Of a stretch of 64,000 nt of DNA, positions 11,915 through 23,830 are shown piece after piece. Position 1 is the first letter of the stretch, and each line of letters begins with the position of its first letter. A model generated the notes under the pieces. That model ran no database searches and had not been told where the DNA came from. It saw only the letters and a program-made list of their open reading frames with translations. This DNA comes from Siphonodentalium dalli. Taxonomy: Eukaryota; Mollusca; Scaphopoda; Gadilida; Siphonodentaliidae. Made by a program: the position numbers and the translations under genes. The stretch is from assembly GCA_032622095.1 (NCBI GenBank), contig CP136067.1:175680556-175744555 (forward strand), read 5' to 3'.

Positions 11915-12090
11915 ATGGCGCTTTCGGCGCGCGCCGAAAGCGACAAAAAGTGCGCCATTAGTAACGCACCGAAAGCGCCGAAAGCGACAAAAAGTGCGAT
12001 ATTAGCGCATGTTTCGGCGCGCGCCGAAAGCGACATAAAGTGCGCCATTAGAGCATGTTTCGGCGCGCACCGAAAGCGACATAAGCGATG
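11915..12090. repeat. GGCGCGCGCC palindrome array, left arm
   Basis: Several copies of the self-complementary CTTTCGGCGCGCGCCGAAAG (20 bp) and degraded forms, each followed by CGACAAAAAGTGCGCCATTA or a variant. The mirrored array is at 32,480-32,745. Open frames across it are by-products of the repeat. Confidence 0.85.
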
Positions 12091-13780
12091 AAATGTGCGA
12101 CTAATGGCACATGTTTTGGCGCTTGTGTCACAAACATTGGGTATCGCCAGGGGCTTGCTTCACTCATAATTGATGTGCCAGTACTTATTTACTTGAAATT
12201 GGCCCCAAAACACCTATTTTCATGTCATCAGCATCCATGTCCCATGAATGTGTGTCTCCATCCCGGATCTCTAGTATATTTGATTAACGGGACATCTCCT
12301 GCACAGATATATACATATCCACGGTCATAAAAAGGGAATTAGGGGTCCCTGGGGGCTTGCTTCCCTCATATGGTTTACTTATTGACTTATTTGGTAAAAA
12401 AAACACCCCTATTTTCATGTTATCAGCATCTCTGCCCCACGAATGTGTCTCCACCCCGGAGTTCTAGTAAACTTTAGTAAGGGACATCTCTGCACAGATA
12501 TATACGCTCTTTAAAAACACTTCTTCGAATATTTCCGTTATTTCGTCAAAAACTCTTCTTCAAATCTCTCCGTTATTTCGTCAAAAACACTTCTTCTCAT
12601 ACAAATCACCGTTATTTAGCAAATTAACATTATTTATAGAGTTATTGCCCTTCATGCAGGATTAACAAAACATGTCTTCATTTAGTGGACAATCCCAAGC
12701 TCGCGTGCCACGCGTGGTTGGATTGTCCATTTATTAATGACCATTTTAGATACCGATTGTCCATTTATAAGCGGACAATCCTTGAAGAATTGCCTGAATA
12801 CAAATATATTTCCAATTGCATATCATCATCGGTGCCCCATGAATGTGTCTCTGCCCCGGAGTTCTAGTAAATTCCAATAAAGGGACATCTCCTGCAGAGA
12901 TATATACAATTTAGATGGTCATAGAAAGGAATTAGGGGTCCCTGGGGGCTTGCTTCCCTCATATGGTGTACTTATTGACTTAAAATTGGGTAAAACTAAA
13001 GCAGACTGGAAAATAACACGAATAAACCAACTCACGACCTACCATAATTATGAACGGTCTTTATACTGGCTTTCATTGTGGACGAAGCCATCCAAAGGAA
13101 TTAGGTGTTTACGTCCACTGAGGGCTTAGTTCAGAGTCAAATAAGTCATATTAACATTAACGATATTTGAATATTTATCTATTTAATTATGCACATACAC
13201 CTCGTGAGGGAAGAAAGCCCCTAGCGATCGTTAATTCCCTTCTTATGACATTAGAAATGGTATAGGTATGTGAACTTTATGTCACTTTAATAACAAAAAT
13301 ATAGCGCTCCGGGATTGAGACATCAATTCTATGGACCGGGATGTTGATAATATGCATATATATGGAAACAGGGTTTTTCTAAAATTTTCGAGTCGATATA
13401 GGCCAACCATATGATGGAAGCAAGCCCCCAGTAACCCCTAAATACCATTTCATGGTACAGATCTGTGCAGGAGATGTCACTTTACTTAAATATACTAGAG
13501 CTCCGGGGTAGAGACACTCATTCGTGGGGCAAGGATGCTGATTATTTGAAAATATGGGGTTTTTTTTTACCCAAATTTAAGTAAATTAGTACACCATGTG
13601 AGGGAAGCAAGCCCCCGGGGACCCCTAATTCCATTTGTATGACCAATGATATTGTATGTATCTGTGCAGGAGATGCCCATTTAATCAAATACAGTAGAGC
13701 TCCAGGGTGGAGAGACATTCATGGGCATGGATGCTGATGAGATGAAAATAAGGGGTTTTACCCAATTTTAAGTCAATAAG
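12091..13780. repeat. Fold-back arm sequence with inverted internal repeats
   Basis: Blocks reading GGGGTCCCTGGGGGCTTGCT and ACATCTCCTGCACAGATATA appear forward at about 12,130-12,960 and as reverse complements at about 13,200-13,780, so the fold-back axis lies near 13.2-13.3 kb. A separate pair of GGACAATCC motifs with inverted spacing at about 12,685-12,780 may be a smaller insertion. No gene seen. Confidence 0.6.
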
Positions 13781-14486
13781 GATAGGATAGGATAGTTTAT
13801 TTACAATACACACGAATGACACAGTGGCAGTAATACATAATAAATTATAACAGTGTATTGTCGGGGGTAGCTTAGCCCTACCGGGCTGTCTTCCTGCTAC
13901 CCCCTAAAACAAGTATAACTATACGTAATAGCATAGATGCTTGTATTTCAGATCCACGCACTTGTACAGACTATAGTCATATATAAAACTTTTTAGAATC
14001 TAGTATTTAGGGCATATCACAAATGAGTATTGTCGTGGTTGTGAGCCAATCCAGACGATTTATCAGATCGAAGATGTACTATCTTTCCATAGGAATTTTT
14101 TGAACTGTTCAAATTATCTAAAACATATTAACAGTTCCAGTTCCAGTTCCATGAGTATATATTAGGAACAAAATATTTTGTTTTCTGTTGCTACAACGGT
14201 TTCATGCGAGAGATACCGCCATCTTTATATAGGTAAACAGAATGAGAATCTATATAGATCGTCGGAAAGTCTCTTTATTGAGTGAGGTTTTGGGATAATT
14301 CAAATTATCAATATTACATATATATCTGTATATCTGGTGGTGTATGGTAATAGTCCCGTTAGATAAATCATGATAATGTACGGTAACATTTATGATGTGT
14401 GGCAGTATATATGGGCATGTTAGGAACGAGAATGCGACGTGTGTCCACATGCAGCTGAGAAGAATAGTATTAGGATTATACAACTA
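13781..14486 (-). other. Distal part of the LINE-2 3' UTR
   Basis: Contains a GC-rich inverted motif (GGGGTAGCAGGAAG … GCTACCCCC, about 13,865-13,910) and the CTATC tail at 13,781-13,795. It is separated from the coding region by the hAT-type insertion. No coding capacity; the two minor frames here are chance. Confidence 0.6.
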
Positions 14487-14494
14487 CACTGCCA

Positions 14495-15010
14495 AAAATA
14501 TTTTCTCAATTCAGGAAAAAAAAAATCTTGAAATGAGATATTATCTTGGGAGAATAGCTAGAAAAATAAGAAAAACATATTTTTCTAGGTCAAGAAATGA
14601 AAGGGTGGGAAAATTTCTTGTCTGAGAAAATTTCTTTAAGAAAACACAGTAATCTTAGTAAGAAAATCCTAGTAAAAAAATCTTAGTATAGATTTTTTTT
14701 CTTAATGTAGGAAAGATTGTTTTTCTCACATAAGTTTATTTTTCTTGAAATAAGATAAGTTTAAGATACTGCGATTATCTTGGGAGAATAGCTAGAAATT
14801 TAAGAAAGCTATACAATTAATCTAGAACAAGAAATTATATTTTCTATAGTTAGAAATATCGTCAAGATATTTTTTCTTAAGTGATGCCAATTTTTTCTAG
14901 AATGAGATTTTCTCAAGCAGGAAAATAAATCTAAGTAAGGAAAACAAGTTTTCTTAACTAGGAATATTTTCCCCAATTAGGAAAGATACATTAGAAAACA
15001 ATTCTTAATT
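14495..15010. repeat. Subterminal TTTCTT/AAGAAA-rich region, left end
   Basis: Repeated phrases such as CTTGGGAGAATAGCTAGAAA and runs of AAGAAAA/TTTTCTT occur here. The right end (27,480-27,775) is built from the same vocabulary. Such subterminal motif clusters commonly serve as transposase-binding sites in hAT elements; that role is inferred here. Confidence 0.55.
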
Positions 15011-15144
15011 AAGAAAAACATTTAATTTTAAATTAATATATAATTTCAATTGTGTTTTAAAATATACAATTGACATTTAATCTGAATATAAAAACTTCTT
15101 TGTAAATATCATTGTTAAATGTATAATAGAGACAATAAGGGGGC

Positions 15145-15646
15145 TTAAAGGCACGGGAGGCCTTAGTTGTCGAAAATATTCATATTTGTTTCAATCACCG
15201 TAAACAGAAAAACATTAAAACGCATACAGTTGTGTTCATATATACCATGACCATCGCGTAAACAGCATGCTATCATAAAGACCTACTATATTTTACCTAA
15301 GCAGGAGCCTTGATTGTGTTACAGAAGGCAGCACAGTGTTACTGGCTAATCACACACAAATCATATAAATGCTCTTTATTCGTTCCATATCAAAATTCAG
15401 CAACAATGAACGCTCTTTATGTTTACCATCATAATATAAACAAACACCAGGAAAGTACCTTTTTATGCTTTTGTTTACATAAGAATGGTCAAACATATGA
15501 CAATAACATACTGTTTATGCGATATTTCTTTTTTGTATACGGACAAAGTCTGTCTACATTTTAATATTCTTTCTGTTTGTAGCGGTTTTTGACCGGTGGA
15601 AATATTTTCACAGCATACCCACCGCCAAGGCCTCCCGTACCTTTAA
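15145..15646. mobile_element. MITE-like element, ~500 bp
   Basis: The ends TTAAAGGCACGGGAGGCCTT and (reverse complement) TTAAAGGTACGGGAGGCCTT form near-identical terminal inverted repeats. The interior is AT-rich and has only weak open frames. TTAA at both extremities may be the target site. Confidence 0.65.
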
Positions 15647-15649
15647 ACT

Positions 15650-16075
15650 TTAAATATACAATCAACAATTTCTCGTTACAGTTATGGGTTTCTAAAATTG
15701 CAAGAGGCCAAACAAGATACTGTGTACATTCGCGAAATGAAACTATACAAAGTACCTGTATCTTGTTCTGCCTCTTAAAATTGTATAAACCTATATATGC
15801 AACAAAAAATATATTGATTGCTAATAATTACATCCCGACACATGATTTTCAATATATTTATAGAAAGAGTTACCTCAAATCTGTCGGTTGCTAAAAAAAT
15901 ATATAACAATTTCTGTTATTTGAGTATCCAGTTTAAACGATAGGAAAAAAAATCATCACAGATGACAAAACAAGCACTGTATGTGCCTTAATAAACATCG
16001 TAACCCTGTATTTTTAAATGCACATATTCTAGGACGGGTGATGTGTAATAAACACAGAAAGACACTTGTATTAAT
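15650..16075. other. No gene seen
   Basis: AT-rich sequence with one ~100-codon open frame running through 15,894 that lacks recognisable motifs and starts inside the MITE end. Nothing else found. Confidence 0.4.
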
Positions 16076-16180
16076 GGATTTGTTGATACGGCACTTGTGC
16101 CATTGAGGAAAGATAGAACTCTAGGGTGTGCTGTTCATTCCGTCATTGTGCGCTAGCACTCGTGTCATATCAACAAACCC
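16076..16180. repeat. Short inverted repeat (~105 bp)
   Basis: GGATTTGTTGATACGGCACT at the left pairs imperfectly with the reverse complement of the right end (GGGTTTGTTGATATGACACG). Probably a tiny MITE. Confidence 0.5.
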
Positions 16181-16316
16181 ATAAACAAAATTGTGTAATT
16201 CTGTGTATATACAGCATGTTTTCAATAGCTGTTTCATGAATCATGCAGATTGCAGGTTTACTGTTCAGGTACTAGCCCAAGTCTTTTCGGTATGCAACAG
16301 CTTGAGATATCGAATA

Positions 16317-16457
16317 CAGTAATGCCCCCGAGTATAATCGACTCCTTAAACACAGTAGAATTATGGGTAACTTTTCAGGATTTAGTCGGAAATATGGCTT
16401 GTTGCCATTCATCGGAAAGCTCTCTGAGAGCTTTCCGATGAATGGCAACAAGCCTCA
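16317..16457. mobile_element. Hairpin MITE (CAGTAATGCCC family), truncated copy
   Basis: Starts CAGTAATGCCCCCGAG and reaches the central hairpin (CATCGGAAAGCTC / GAGCTTTCCGATG), then loses the right arm just beyond AACAAGCC. It belongs to the same family as the complete copy at 33,095-33,307. Confidence 0.75.
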
Positions 16458-16737
16458 TTTTAACAGTGATGTTTATCAGAATTGCTAGCATGCAATGCCA
16501 TTCTTTCATATAAATTACTCACAAAATATCAAAAGACCAGATGTGAGTATAATATAAATTTATCACCCCATTTTATGCAGGGATACATAAAATAAACATA
16601 ACATATGTTACTAGTATGCTTTAAAGTCAACATTGACAATTAAAGGTAAACAATCTCTCCATGGTCTCCAACTCTCCATATCATCAGATTCTAAGAACAA
16701 CATTTCTTAATCAATTAATTACCAAAACATAATGCTA

Positions 16738-16921
16738 CAGTAATGGCCAAAGTAATCGACCACTTAACCACAGCTGAATTATGGGAAATTTTTCAGGATT
16801 TAGTCGGAAATATGACTTGTTGCCATTCATCGGAAAGCTCTCCCCAAGAGCTTTCCGATGAATGGCAACAAGCCATTTAATTCTGCTGTGGTTAAGTGGT
16901 CAATTACTTTGGGCATTACTG
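16738..16921. mobile_element. Hairpin MITE (CAGTAATGCCC family), near-complete copy
   Basis: Both ends are present (CAGTAATGGCC… and …GGGCATTACTG) and are flanked by TA on each side, the target duplication expected of Tc1/mariner-type MITEs. The centre carries the CATCGGAAAGCTC stem. The right arm is partly deleted relative to the copy at 33,095. Confidence 0.8.
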
Positions 16922-19027
16922 TAACTACTGTCAACTCTAGTGTAACATTTTCCAAAACGTGTTATAAATCAACATTTTGTTCATCGCAACTTGGTATCAA
17001 GATTATGTCAATCGACTCATTGAATATTTGCTAGGCCGGGAAATATTCATGGTGGTGAAAAATAACAGATTTAAAAAAATTATATTTTTTAACTCAGAAC
17101 TTTAAAGGGTGTGTTCCTCAACTCGAATAAGTTATTTTTACCCCTGAAGCCAAAGAAATGGTAATTGAGGAGCGTGAACTCGGATTATCTGTCTTTAAAT
17201 GTACATGTATGGTACATGTCTAAGCCACATTAAGCTCCTTGTACATATTACTTGGTGATACAGCAGGTTGACAAAGATAAAGGAACATCAGAATATTTTT
17301 ATTCTGTGATGGATTTTAAGGCCTGTATGTGTGTACATGTACATGAATCTGATTATATTGACATGCTGCAATAATTTGTCACTTAAAGTGATGTGAAACA
17401 CTCCAATAGGGTGATAAAATATAAATGGAGAATAATCTTGTTCAAAGTAGTACTTTTTACAAATATTATATCCAAATTAACAACACACACCATCATTCGT
17501 ATACATAATTAAATGCAGTAACTATCAAAGGCGAACTCGTTTTCGTTATATTATCGCCGATAGATGCGCCCCGAATCGAGTAGTAAATATTCACAAATGA
17601 GCGTAGCTCAGGCAATGTGTTCTATGGAGTGATACGGTTGATTTGCTTTCGATTTTCGGCTATGTTAGTAGAATGCTACCTTCTTCCAGTTGGCATAGCG
17701 CCTTGGTACTAACTGATCAGTTTCACGCACCAGAACAAGTGCATAATATATCTTTAAAAGTTCATATCCTTCAGACAAGCTCAGAAACAAGGCTTGAGAC
17801 TGATCCATGACCATGGGTACTGTTGTGCTTTGTGTAGAGATATGAAACTGGTACACCTCCAAATTCTGGTCAATGTAGTATGAAGTACGGTATAACAAAG
17901 GTTATGCATACACTGGATGCCATAGTGCACATTTTCTGAGACTCATACAGGTACATACAGAAGCATACAGGTACATGTACATGTATGTTGTAGAATTGAA
18001 TTCACTAACTTCACTTGCCAAGATTTTCACCACTAAGTCTGATAAAATGTAGACGTCACTGATCGGTCTCCATCAAGGAAGGAATGGATGTGTCATTTTT
18101 GCCTTTGATGAAGACATTGGTCATCATTTGGTTATATATTAAAGCCTCGCCTTCGCTGCACACTGCACAGTACTGGATTCAGTGCATACCATTCATTGGT
18201 ATACATATGGTACATGTATATAGCCAGGACTGTCACAAAGCAACAACTCACATTATGTCATGCATGGACGAATACCGATAACATCTAGATTACATGTATC
18301 CGTTACATGTACACCGAATAACATTTGAAATCCTTCCTCATCCAGTCTTGGACAGAATTAATAATATTGGTATCAAGTGTAATCATTATCTGCAAGAAAC
18401 ACTCAGGAAACATGATTCTATGATTGGTTATCAGATATCAGGCCTTGAATGAAATTTGTATGTCTCAATCCAATCAGGCAGCTCCTCCTATCTGAAAAAT
18501 AAGATTTGAATGCTTGTAATGACATCAGAAAAGCGGAATGACTAATCATGTACATATTATTAAGATGTACGGTCCAAATTAATCACCCGGGGGGGGGGGC
18601 TAGGGCAGTTATAACAGTATTGTTATCCATTCAAACGCTGCATGTTGGTCAGAATCAGCTACAAATACATATATTTACATACTAAGTGTTGTCATCACTA
18701 AAGCCAGCATACTGATTGGTCCGCGCCCACGTGGCTAGTTGCAGTTATTTCTCGGTGAATGCGCAACGGCTCATAACACCAAGCTCACAACACCATCCAT
18801 ACGTCATTGGGTTTGGAAAGACGAACGCGTAATGTTTTGGGCGCATTTGGACTCGCGCAGGATTGACTTAATACATCACCTGGTTGCAATATGAAGAGAA
18901 ATTGTTCCTATTAACTTTTGCCAAGGGTGCTATTGGGTACTTTGGGCTGTTTTTGTCACGATACACTATTCAATTTAAATACATTTACAAAAGTGGCTTT
19001 TTAGCTAAATATATATAAATATAAGGA
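16922..19027. other. No gene supported
   Basis: AT-rich interior of the 13.3-kb element. A 77-codon minus-strand frame (17,898-17,665) has plausible protein composition but no motif, signal or neighbours to support it. A G-run lies at 18,589-18,598. No RNA gene recognised. Confidence 0.4.
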
Positions 19028-19167
19028 TTAACTGTCATGTAGACTATTTTAATGGAGATGTAACCGTGAGGTAAGTGGTCATAACTTGTATGTAAAGGGT
19101 TTTACACAAGTTATGTCCACTTACCTCACGGTTACATCTCCATAAAAACAGTCCACATGACAGTTAA
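19028..19167. mobile_element. Palindromic MITE, ~140 bp, TTAA-flanked
   Basis: TTAACTGTCATGTAGACTAT at the left and its near-complement at the right frame a long hairpin (GGAGATGTAACCGTGAGGTA paired with its reverse complement) with a short loop at about 19,092-19,105. TTAA at both ends fits a piggyBac-like or PIF/Kolobok-like target site. Confidence 0.75.
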
Positions 19168-19430
19168 TAATTATGTACATGTACTAGTAGCATATACCGT
19201 TGTAACAGGATACCTCCCCTTAAATATCTCCCCACTCACGATACCCACATGAATGACTAAAATAAAATTTCACTCATTTGATATGCTACTTGAACAAACA
19301 AAATTAAATAAAAAACAAACGTAAATCTCATAAAACATCTTTTTCGAGCCATTTCATGGTTAAACGATATCAAAACTTCAAAAGGGTGAATTTTCTTTTA
19401 GTCATATATTGGGGGAATGTCAGGGAATTA

Positions 19431-19511
19431 CAGTAATGCCCAAAGTAAGTGACCACTTAACCTCAGGATTGTGGGTAATTTTTCAGGATTTATTCAGAAA
19501 TATGGCTTGTG
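19431..19511. mobile_element. Hairpin MITE (CAGTAATGCCC family), left half only
   Basis: Begins CAGTAATGCCCAAAGTAAGT and follows the family through TTTTTCAGGATTTATTCAGA to GGCTTGTG, then diverges before the central hairpin. Confidence 0.65.
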
Positions 19512-19842
19512 TGGTCTCACACCAGAAACTTCTAACACAGCAGTACTAGAAGGTTACCGCTTCAACACTGCACAAAATCGGTTGATATTTATGTAAAATA
19601 TACTAAGCAGACTAGGTGTTATGTATTGCTCCGCGTACCTATTTTGCCATGTACCTAAGAATAAGTCAAGCCCTGTTCCATGTGTGAGGTATGGCTACAA
19701 GTATACTCAAAGTAATTGGCCACCTCTTAGTATAGTACCCCCCCCCCCCCCGTTAATACTGCAGTATTAAAGATATAAAGCACAGTAACCTCCAACACCT
19801 CATTATGGTTACTAGTACAGTTTCAACGCTGCATATACCGCA

Positions 19843-19980
19843 GTTACACCCCATATGCATGTTGTCATGTTACACCCTATATGCATGTTGTCATGTTACA
19901 CCCTATATGCATATTGTCATGTTACACCCCATATGCATGTTGTCATGTTACACCCCATATGCATGTTGTCATGTTTCGCA
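19843..19980. repeat. 26-bp minisatellite
   Basis: Five tandem copies of a unit containing GTTACACCCYATATGCATGT with few changes. Small open frames with repeated MHVVMLHPICML-like peptides here are repeat artefacts. Confidence 0.9.
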
Positions 19981-20416
19981 TGCATGAAAATAAAATGCAG
20001 TGTTTTTCCTCATATCTGTGGAACGGATGGCCTTCGTTACATGTACATGTATATAGTACTCCAAATATAGGACATGGGAACGCTGATAGAAAAATTGTAT
20101 TGTATATACGGGGGTTAAATGTAGCACATAATGAACTTTGAAGTTGCCAACATTGTTTCGGCTGTCAATTTATAAACTCCACCCATCCATGTTGTCAGGC
20201 TGCATTGATTGGCATTACACAAACAAGCATGAAAATATAATTTAGTGATTCATCTTATTCATGCATATATAAGTTCATTGAACAAGATCCATGTGGCTGT
20301 TTTAATTTTCAACTTTTGGTGTGATATTTGTTGGTGTATCATAACTGCATGGTGCTCCACAACAGTAATCGACTTGATACCGTGGTGGATATCATATACT
20401 GCGATCATTACCAGGT

Positions 20417-20545
20417 ATCCCCCCCCCCGCGGAAAAAAAACTGTGGGACACAACGTACCGGGGGTGGGGGGGGGGGGGGGGTACCTGGGCGTAAACAATT
20501 TACACGTAAATTTTGTCCTTATTCATTTAGGGGGGGTTGCATGTA
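20417..20545. repeat. G-run / C-run cluster (quadruplex-prone)
   Basis: Contains a C10-type run near 20,419, a GGGGGTGGGG… run of about 17 G near 20,461-20,481 and another G-run near 20,530. A similar layout recurs at 21,155-21,298, including AAAAAAAACTG beside the G-run, so the two blocks probably belong to one repeat. Confidence 0.6.
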
Positions 20546-20593
20546 AAAAAAATTCCAAATATGTATTTTCAGACTCACAACTTCAATTTTCTC

Positions 20594-20926
20594 TCATTTT
20601 ATAGAATATGGATTAACCTTAATATCCAAATCATATATACATGAGTAGTACAATCCACATAAAACAATTTTGGATAACCACTGTCTTGGTTTACATGTGA
20701 TATTGACCCCATTAACCCTCTTAATAATGCCAACTATGTCAGTGTCTACCAGTCGATTGCAGAATTCTACCCTGCGATCGCTTATATGGCAAATTTTTAC
20801 TGCAGAACTATCCCATGTATTAAACAATTTCTCCTCCAATGGTATCAGAAAACAGTTATATGCTGGTATCTCACTCATCTCATTTGCATCAGATTTTTCA
20901 AAGTCGAGGTAATGACTAGTTGTCAT
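20594..20926 (-). CDS. Hypothetical 110-codon open frame (weak)
   Basis: I do not recognise this frame. Its composition is complex and unlike the repeat-derived frames around it, with several Cys and Trp residues (…VNGVNITCKPRQWLSK…) but no clear domain, signal peptide or membrane segment. It lies inside the 13.3-kb hAT-type element between two G-rich blocks and has no recognisable neighbours. It could be one exon of a captured gene or chance. Treat as unconfirmed. Confidence 0.2.
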   Translation of the reverse strand: MTTSHYLDFEKSDANEMSEIPAYNCFLIPLEEKLFNTWDSSAVKICHISDRRVEFCNRLVDTDIVGIIKRVNGVNITCKPRQWLSKIVLCGLYYSCIYDLDIKVNPYSIK

Positions 20927-21154
20927 TTTTTAAAGTGCATACATAGCGTTGCGATCACCAATATACATGTTTGTACATGTCATGACATCACGAGGTACAA
21001 ATCTGCGTTCTACTGGTAGACAATGACCATTTTAGTCATAATAATCTAAACTAAGTTACCAAGCACCTCTCGTGAATTGTATGCTCAGGTGTTTTTTTCG
21101 GTTTCCGGTCATCAAACCGAGTTGTTGTCCGGCTGGGGTAGATTTGATTTTTCT

Positions 21155-21298
21155 GGGGGGGGGGGGCAAATGGTCAGTGGAAAAAAAACTGCAGTTTTGC
21201 TGTGGGGGGTGGGGGGGGGGGGGGGTACCCAAACCGAAGAAAACAGTTTTTTCCACCCTGTGTCTGCAGTTTTTTTCCGGCCCCCCCTGCCCCCCCCA
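21155..21298. repeat. Second G-run / C-run cluster
   Basis: Runs of 10-17 G at about 21,157-21,167 and 21,205-21,226 and C-runs at 21,282-21,297, again next to AAAAAAAACTGCAG. Likely related to the block at 20,417. Confidence 0.6.
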
Positions 21299-21884
21299 TT
21301 TTTAAGGTCCATAATTTTGAGGATAGCGGTATATACATGTATTGGTGACAATGTACAAATATTCATCTGCATGGTAGCTATAGATATAAACTCACCACTG
21401 GTATTTTGGCGAACAGACTTCCAGTGATATTTCACCTGTCATTTGTTCATTGCCACGTGTCTAGCTAGACAGGACCGACGCTTAAGACTAATCATGGGCG
21501 AAATCAATCTTCATATGTTGAAGATGAGAGGGCATGATGCCGCATCCACCATGGCTAATGAATCTGGTATTTCTGTAATTGAAGAAAAAATACATGTACA
21601 TATATATGTGATATGGATGCATGTATTTTCATAATTTGCAAACATATTCAGAAAACAAGTGTAAAGTTCATTCTTCCAACAATATTAGCATTTTCGGCGA
21701 TTCAGATGTCAGAAGACCATAATTCAATCGTAAGTGGAGGAATCGGGCCTGACAAAATCATGGATAGTTTGTTACGATGTCATCGCAGATGAGTATATTT
21801 AATATCGGTGGTTAACCACGTGATTAACTATCCTATGATATTTCCATTTACTTTGTACGATTTTTACGTACACGCAAATTTCAC

Positions 21885-22390
21885 CAAGTGGAGGTAACCA
21901 AGGATACGTCACAATTTTGCATTGATATAACTCGTGATCATGTCGTGAGCATGCGCAGTCCAACTATCGGTTATTACCCAAGATGGGAATCTGTCCACTT
22001 ACAATTGAATCGTAGTCATATGAATCATGAATGTTCACTCAGTGAACGTACAGATGAAAGATACAATCTTAAGTGGAGGAACCGGGATCGACGAGATCGT
22101 GGATAGTTTGTTCACATGATTACGATGTCGTACATGATGAAATCACAGTTTTTTTGTAAAGCATGTGATTGACTATCATGCGATCCTTCAGGCCACAATT
22201 TTTACATACACATGACTGATTAGTGATTACGTCGCAAATGGGGATAACCAAGGATACGCCACAATTTTGCTTTTAAATAAAACAGTGCATGATATTATTT
22301 TTTACCTACGATTTTGAGGTGAGCATGCACAGTTGAGCGGTTACTTCCTACGACAGAAATATTTCCACTTACGATTGTATCGTGGTAATC
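21885..22390. repeat. Diverged duplicate block (GAGCATGCGCAGT family)
   Basis: Two diverged copies of a block containing GTAACCAAGGATACGTCACA, a GTGAGCATGCGCAGTCCA motif and CCACTTACAATTG lie about 330 bases apart. A related block sits in the palindrome arms at about 39,485-39,640 and 56,195-56,350 (there GTAACCATGGATACGCCAGC and GAGCATGCGCAGTCCACATA). No coding capacity seen. Confidence 0.5.
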
Positions 22391-22399
22391 TGAACGTTC

Positions 22400-23830
22400 A
22401 CTTAGTGTTAAATTGGCCATGGCATGACACTATTAAAGAGATTGTGGGAATTCTATCAGGTTGACATTTGTTAGAATAATGGTATGAAGTACCGGTATAA
22501 CTGATCATAACTGACAATTTCCTTATAAGCTACATGTATATTTTCAATAACTGGGACCTTTTAATATTCCAACTATTGTCATATTAATGTCGACCGATAA
22601 TACACTGCATTTATGGCAGAATTTGATTTTGCAGACGAAAATAGCCATTCCCGGACAGTTTTTCCTTTTATGAAGCATCAAATTTAGGCCAATTTATAAT
22701 TCATTAAAAATCGTTTTTGCAGTTGGGAACACAGTTGGGAATATTGTGTAGGGCTACCTTTATATATGATTCATAAATGCCATATAATCATAGTCCGTCA
22801 GAAGTTACTATTTTGACCAAAAAAATGTTCATTTATCAATGACGGATTCCATTTTCTGAAATATTTAACGGAAACAAAATTAGGCCGATTTACTATCAAA
22901 TTTCATTTGAATAAAACAGGATAAGTCGTGCATTTTTAACTGTAGTTCGATTAAGTATTTTACTAGTAACAGTCTGTTCATAATGAGAAATCACTTCAAT
23001 TGATGACTAATTAGTTTCACTTACCTAAAATCCGATATAAAATCCGATCAATTTGTATCCTATGGACGTAAGATGGACGTCCAGCCTCGATCTGCGCCGG
23101 TAGGTTAAAACAATTGGAATCATTGTGCCGCTGTTGTAAAGTGGAACGAAATTACACGCTTCAAGAACTTTTACCTCAAATTTGCAATAATAAAAGTTCA
23201 ACGAAGCAATAGATTGATAAGGCCACCACCAACAGGAGCGTGAAGACAGGGTTATTGGGGTGTATATATCCCAAACAGTTCTAATAATTAAAAATTTCAT
23301 GACTGCCACATTAGTTGTAAACTTCACACCATATAAGAGCACCCCACCCCTTGGAATACGGAATAATACCACTTAACACAGAGGGTGGAATACGAAATAC
23401 CAGTTAACAGCCATATGGATAAATTCTCTATTGCCGTACGAACGCCGGTCATCATGTCCATGTCTAAATTGATATAAATTGATGATCGACGATCTGTATG
23501 TCAAACCGTGCATTTATTGTGACAAACATCGCATTTGTATTATTCTTATGATCGTTTTATTGGAAGGTTGGTATACGAATACCGGTATTTTTGGAATACC
23601 GAATACCTCCTAACAGAGGGGCCGGAATATGGCGTACCTCATAACAGGGCATGGAATACAGCGTACGAAATGGGGGGGGGGGGCTCTTATACCGGATATG
23701 ACATATATTACATAAAAAACACACTCACCGCGCTGTTGAAGGGGGGATGTCTGTGTAACCTTTGTTTATTAATTTAACCCTTTCATAACGGGAGTTAGGC
23801 TGGTGCAGCATTAAGGACGCTGTTTGTATT
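22400..23830. other. No gene supported
   Basis: AT-rich sequence without recognisable protein frames. A patch at 23,550-23,690 repeats GGAATACCGAATACC-like phrases. The minus-strand 115-codon frame at 23,372-23,025 lacks motifs. Confidence 0.4.

Noticed and set aside
11726-12091. Frame reading from the exon-like patch into the GGCGCGCGCC array as one protein
   Set aside because: The second half (SARAESDKKC-type peptide) is just the translated palindrome array.
23025-23372. 115-codon minus frame
   Set aside because: No motif and no supporting context; AT-rich chance frame.
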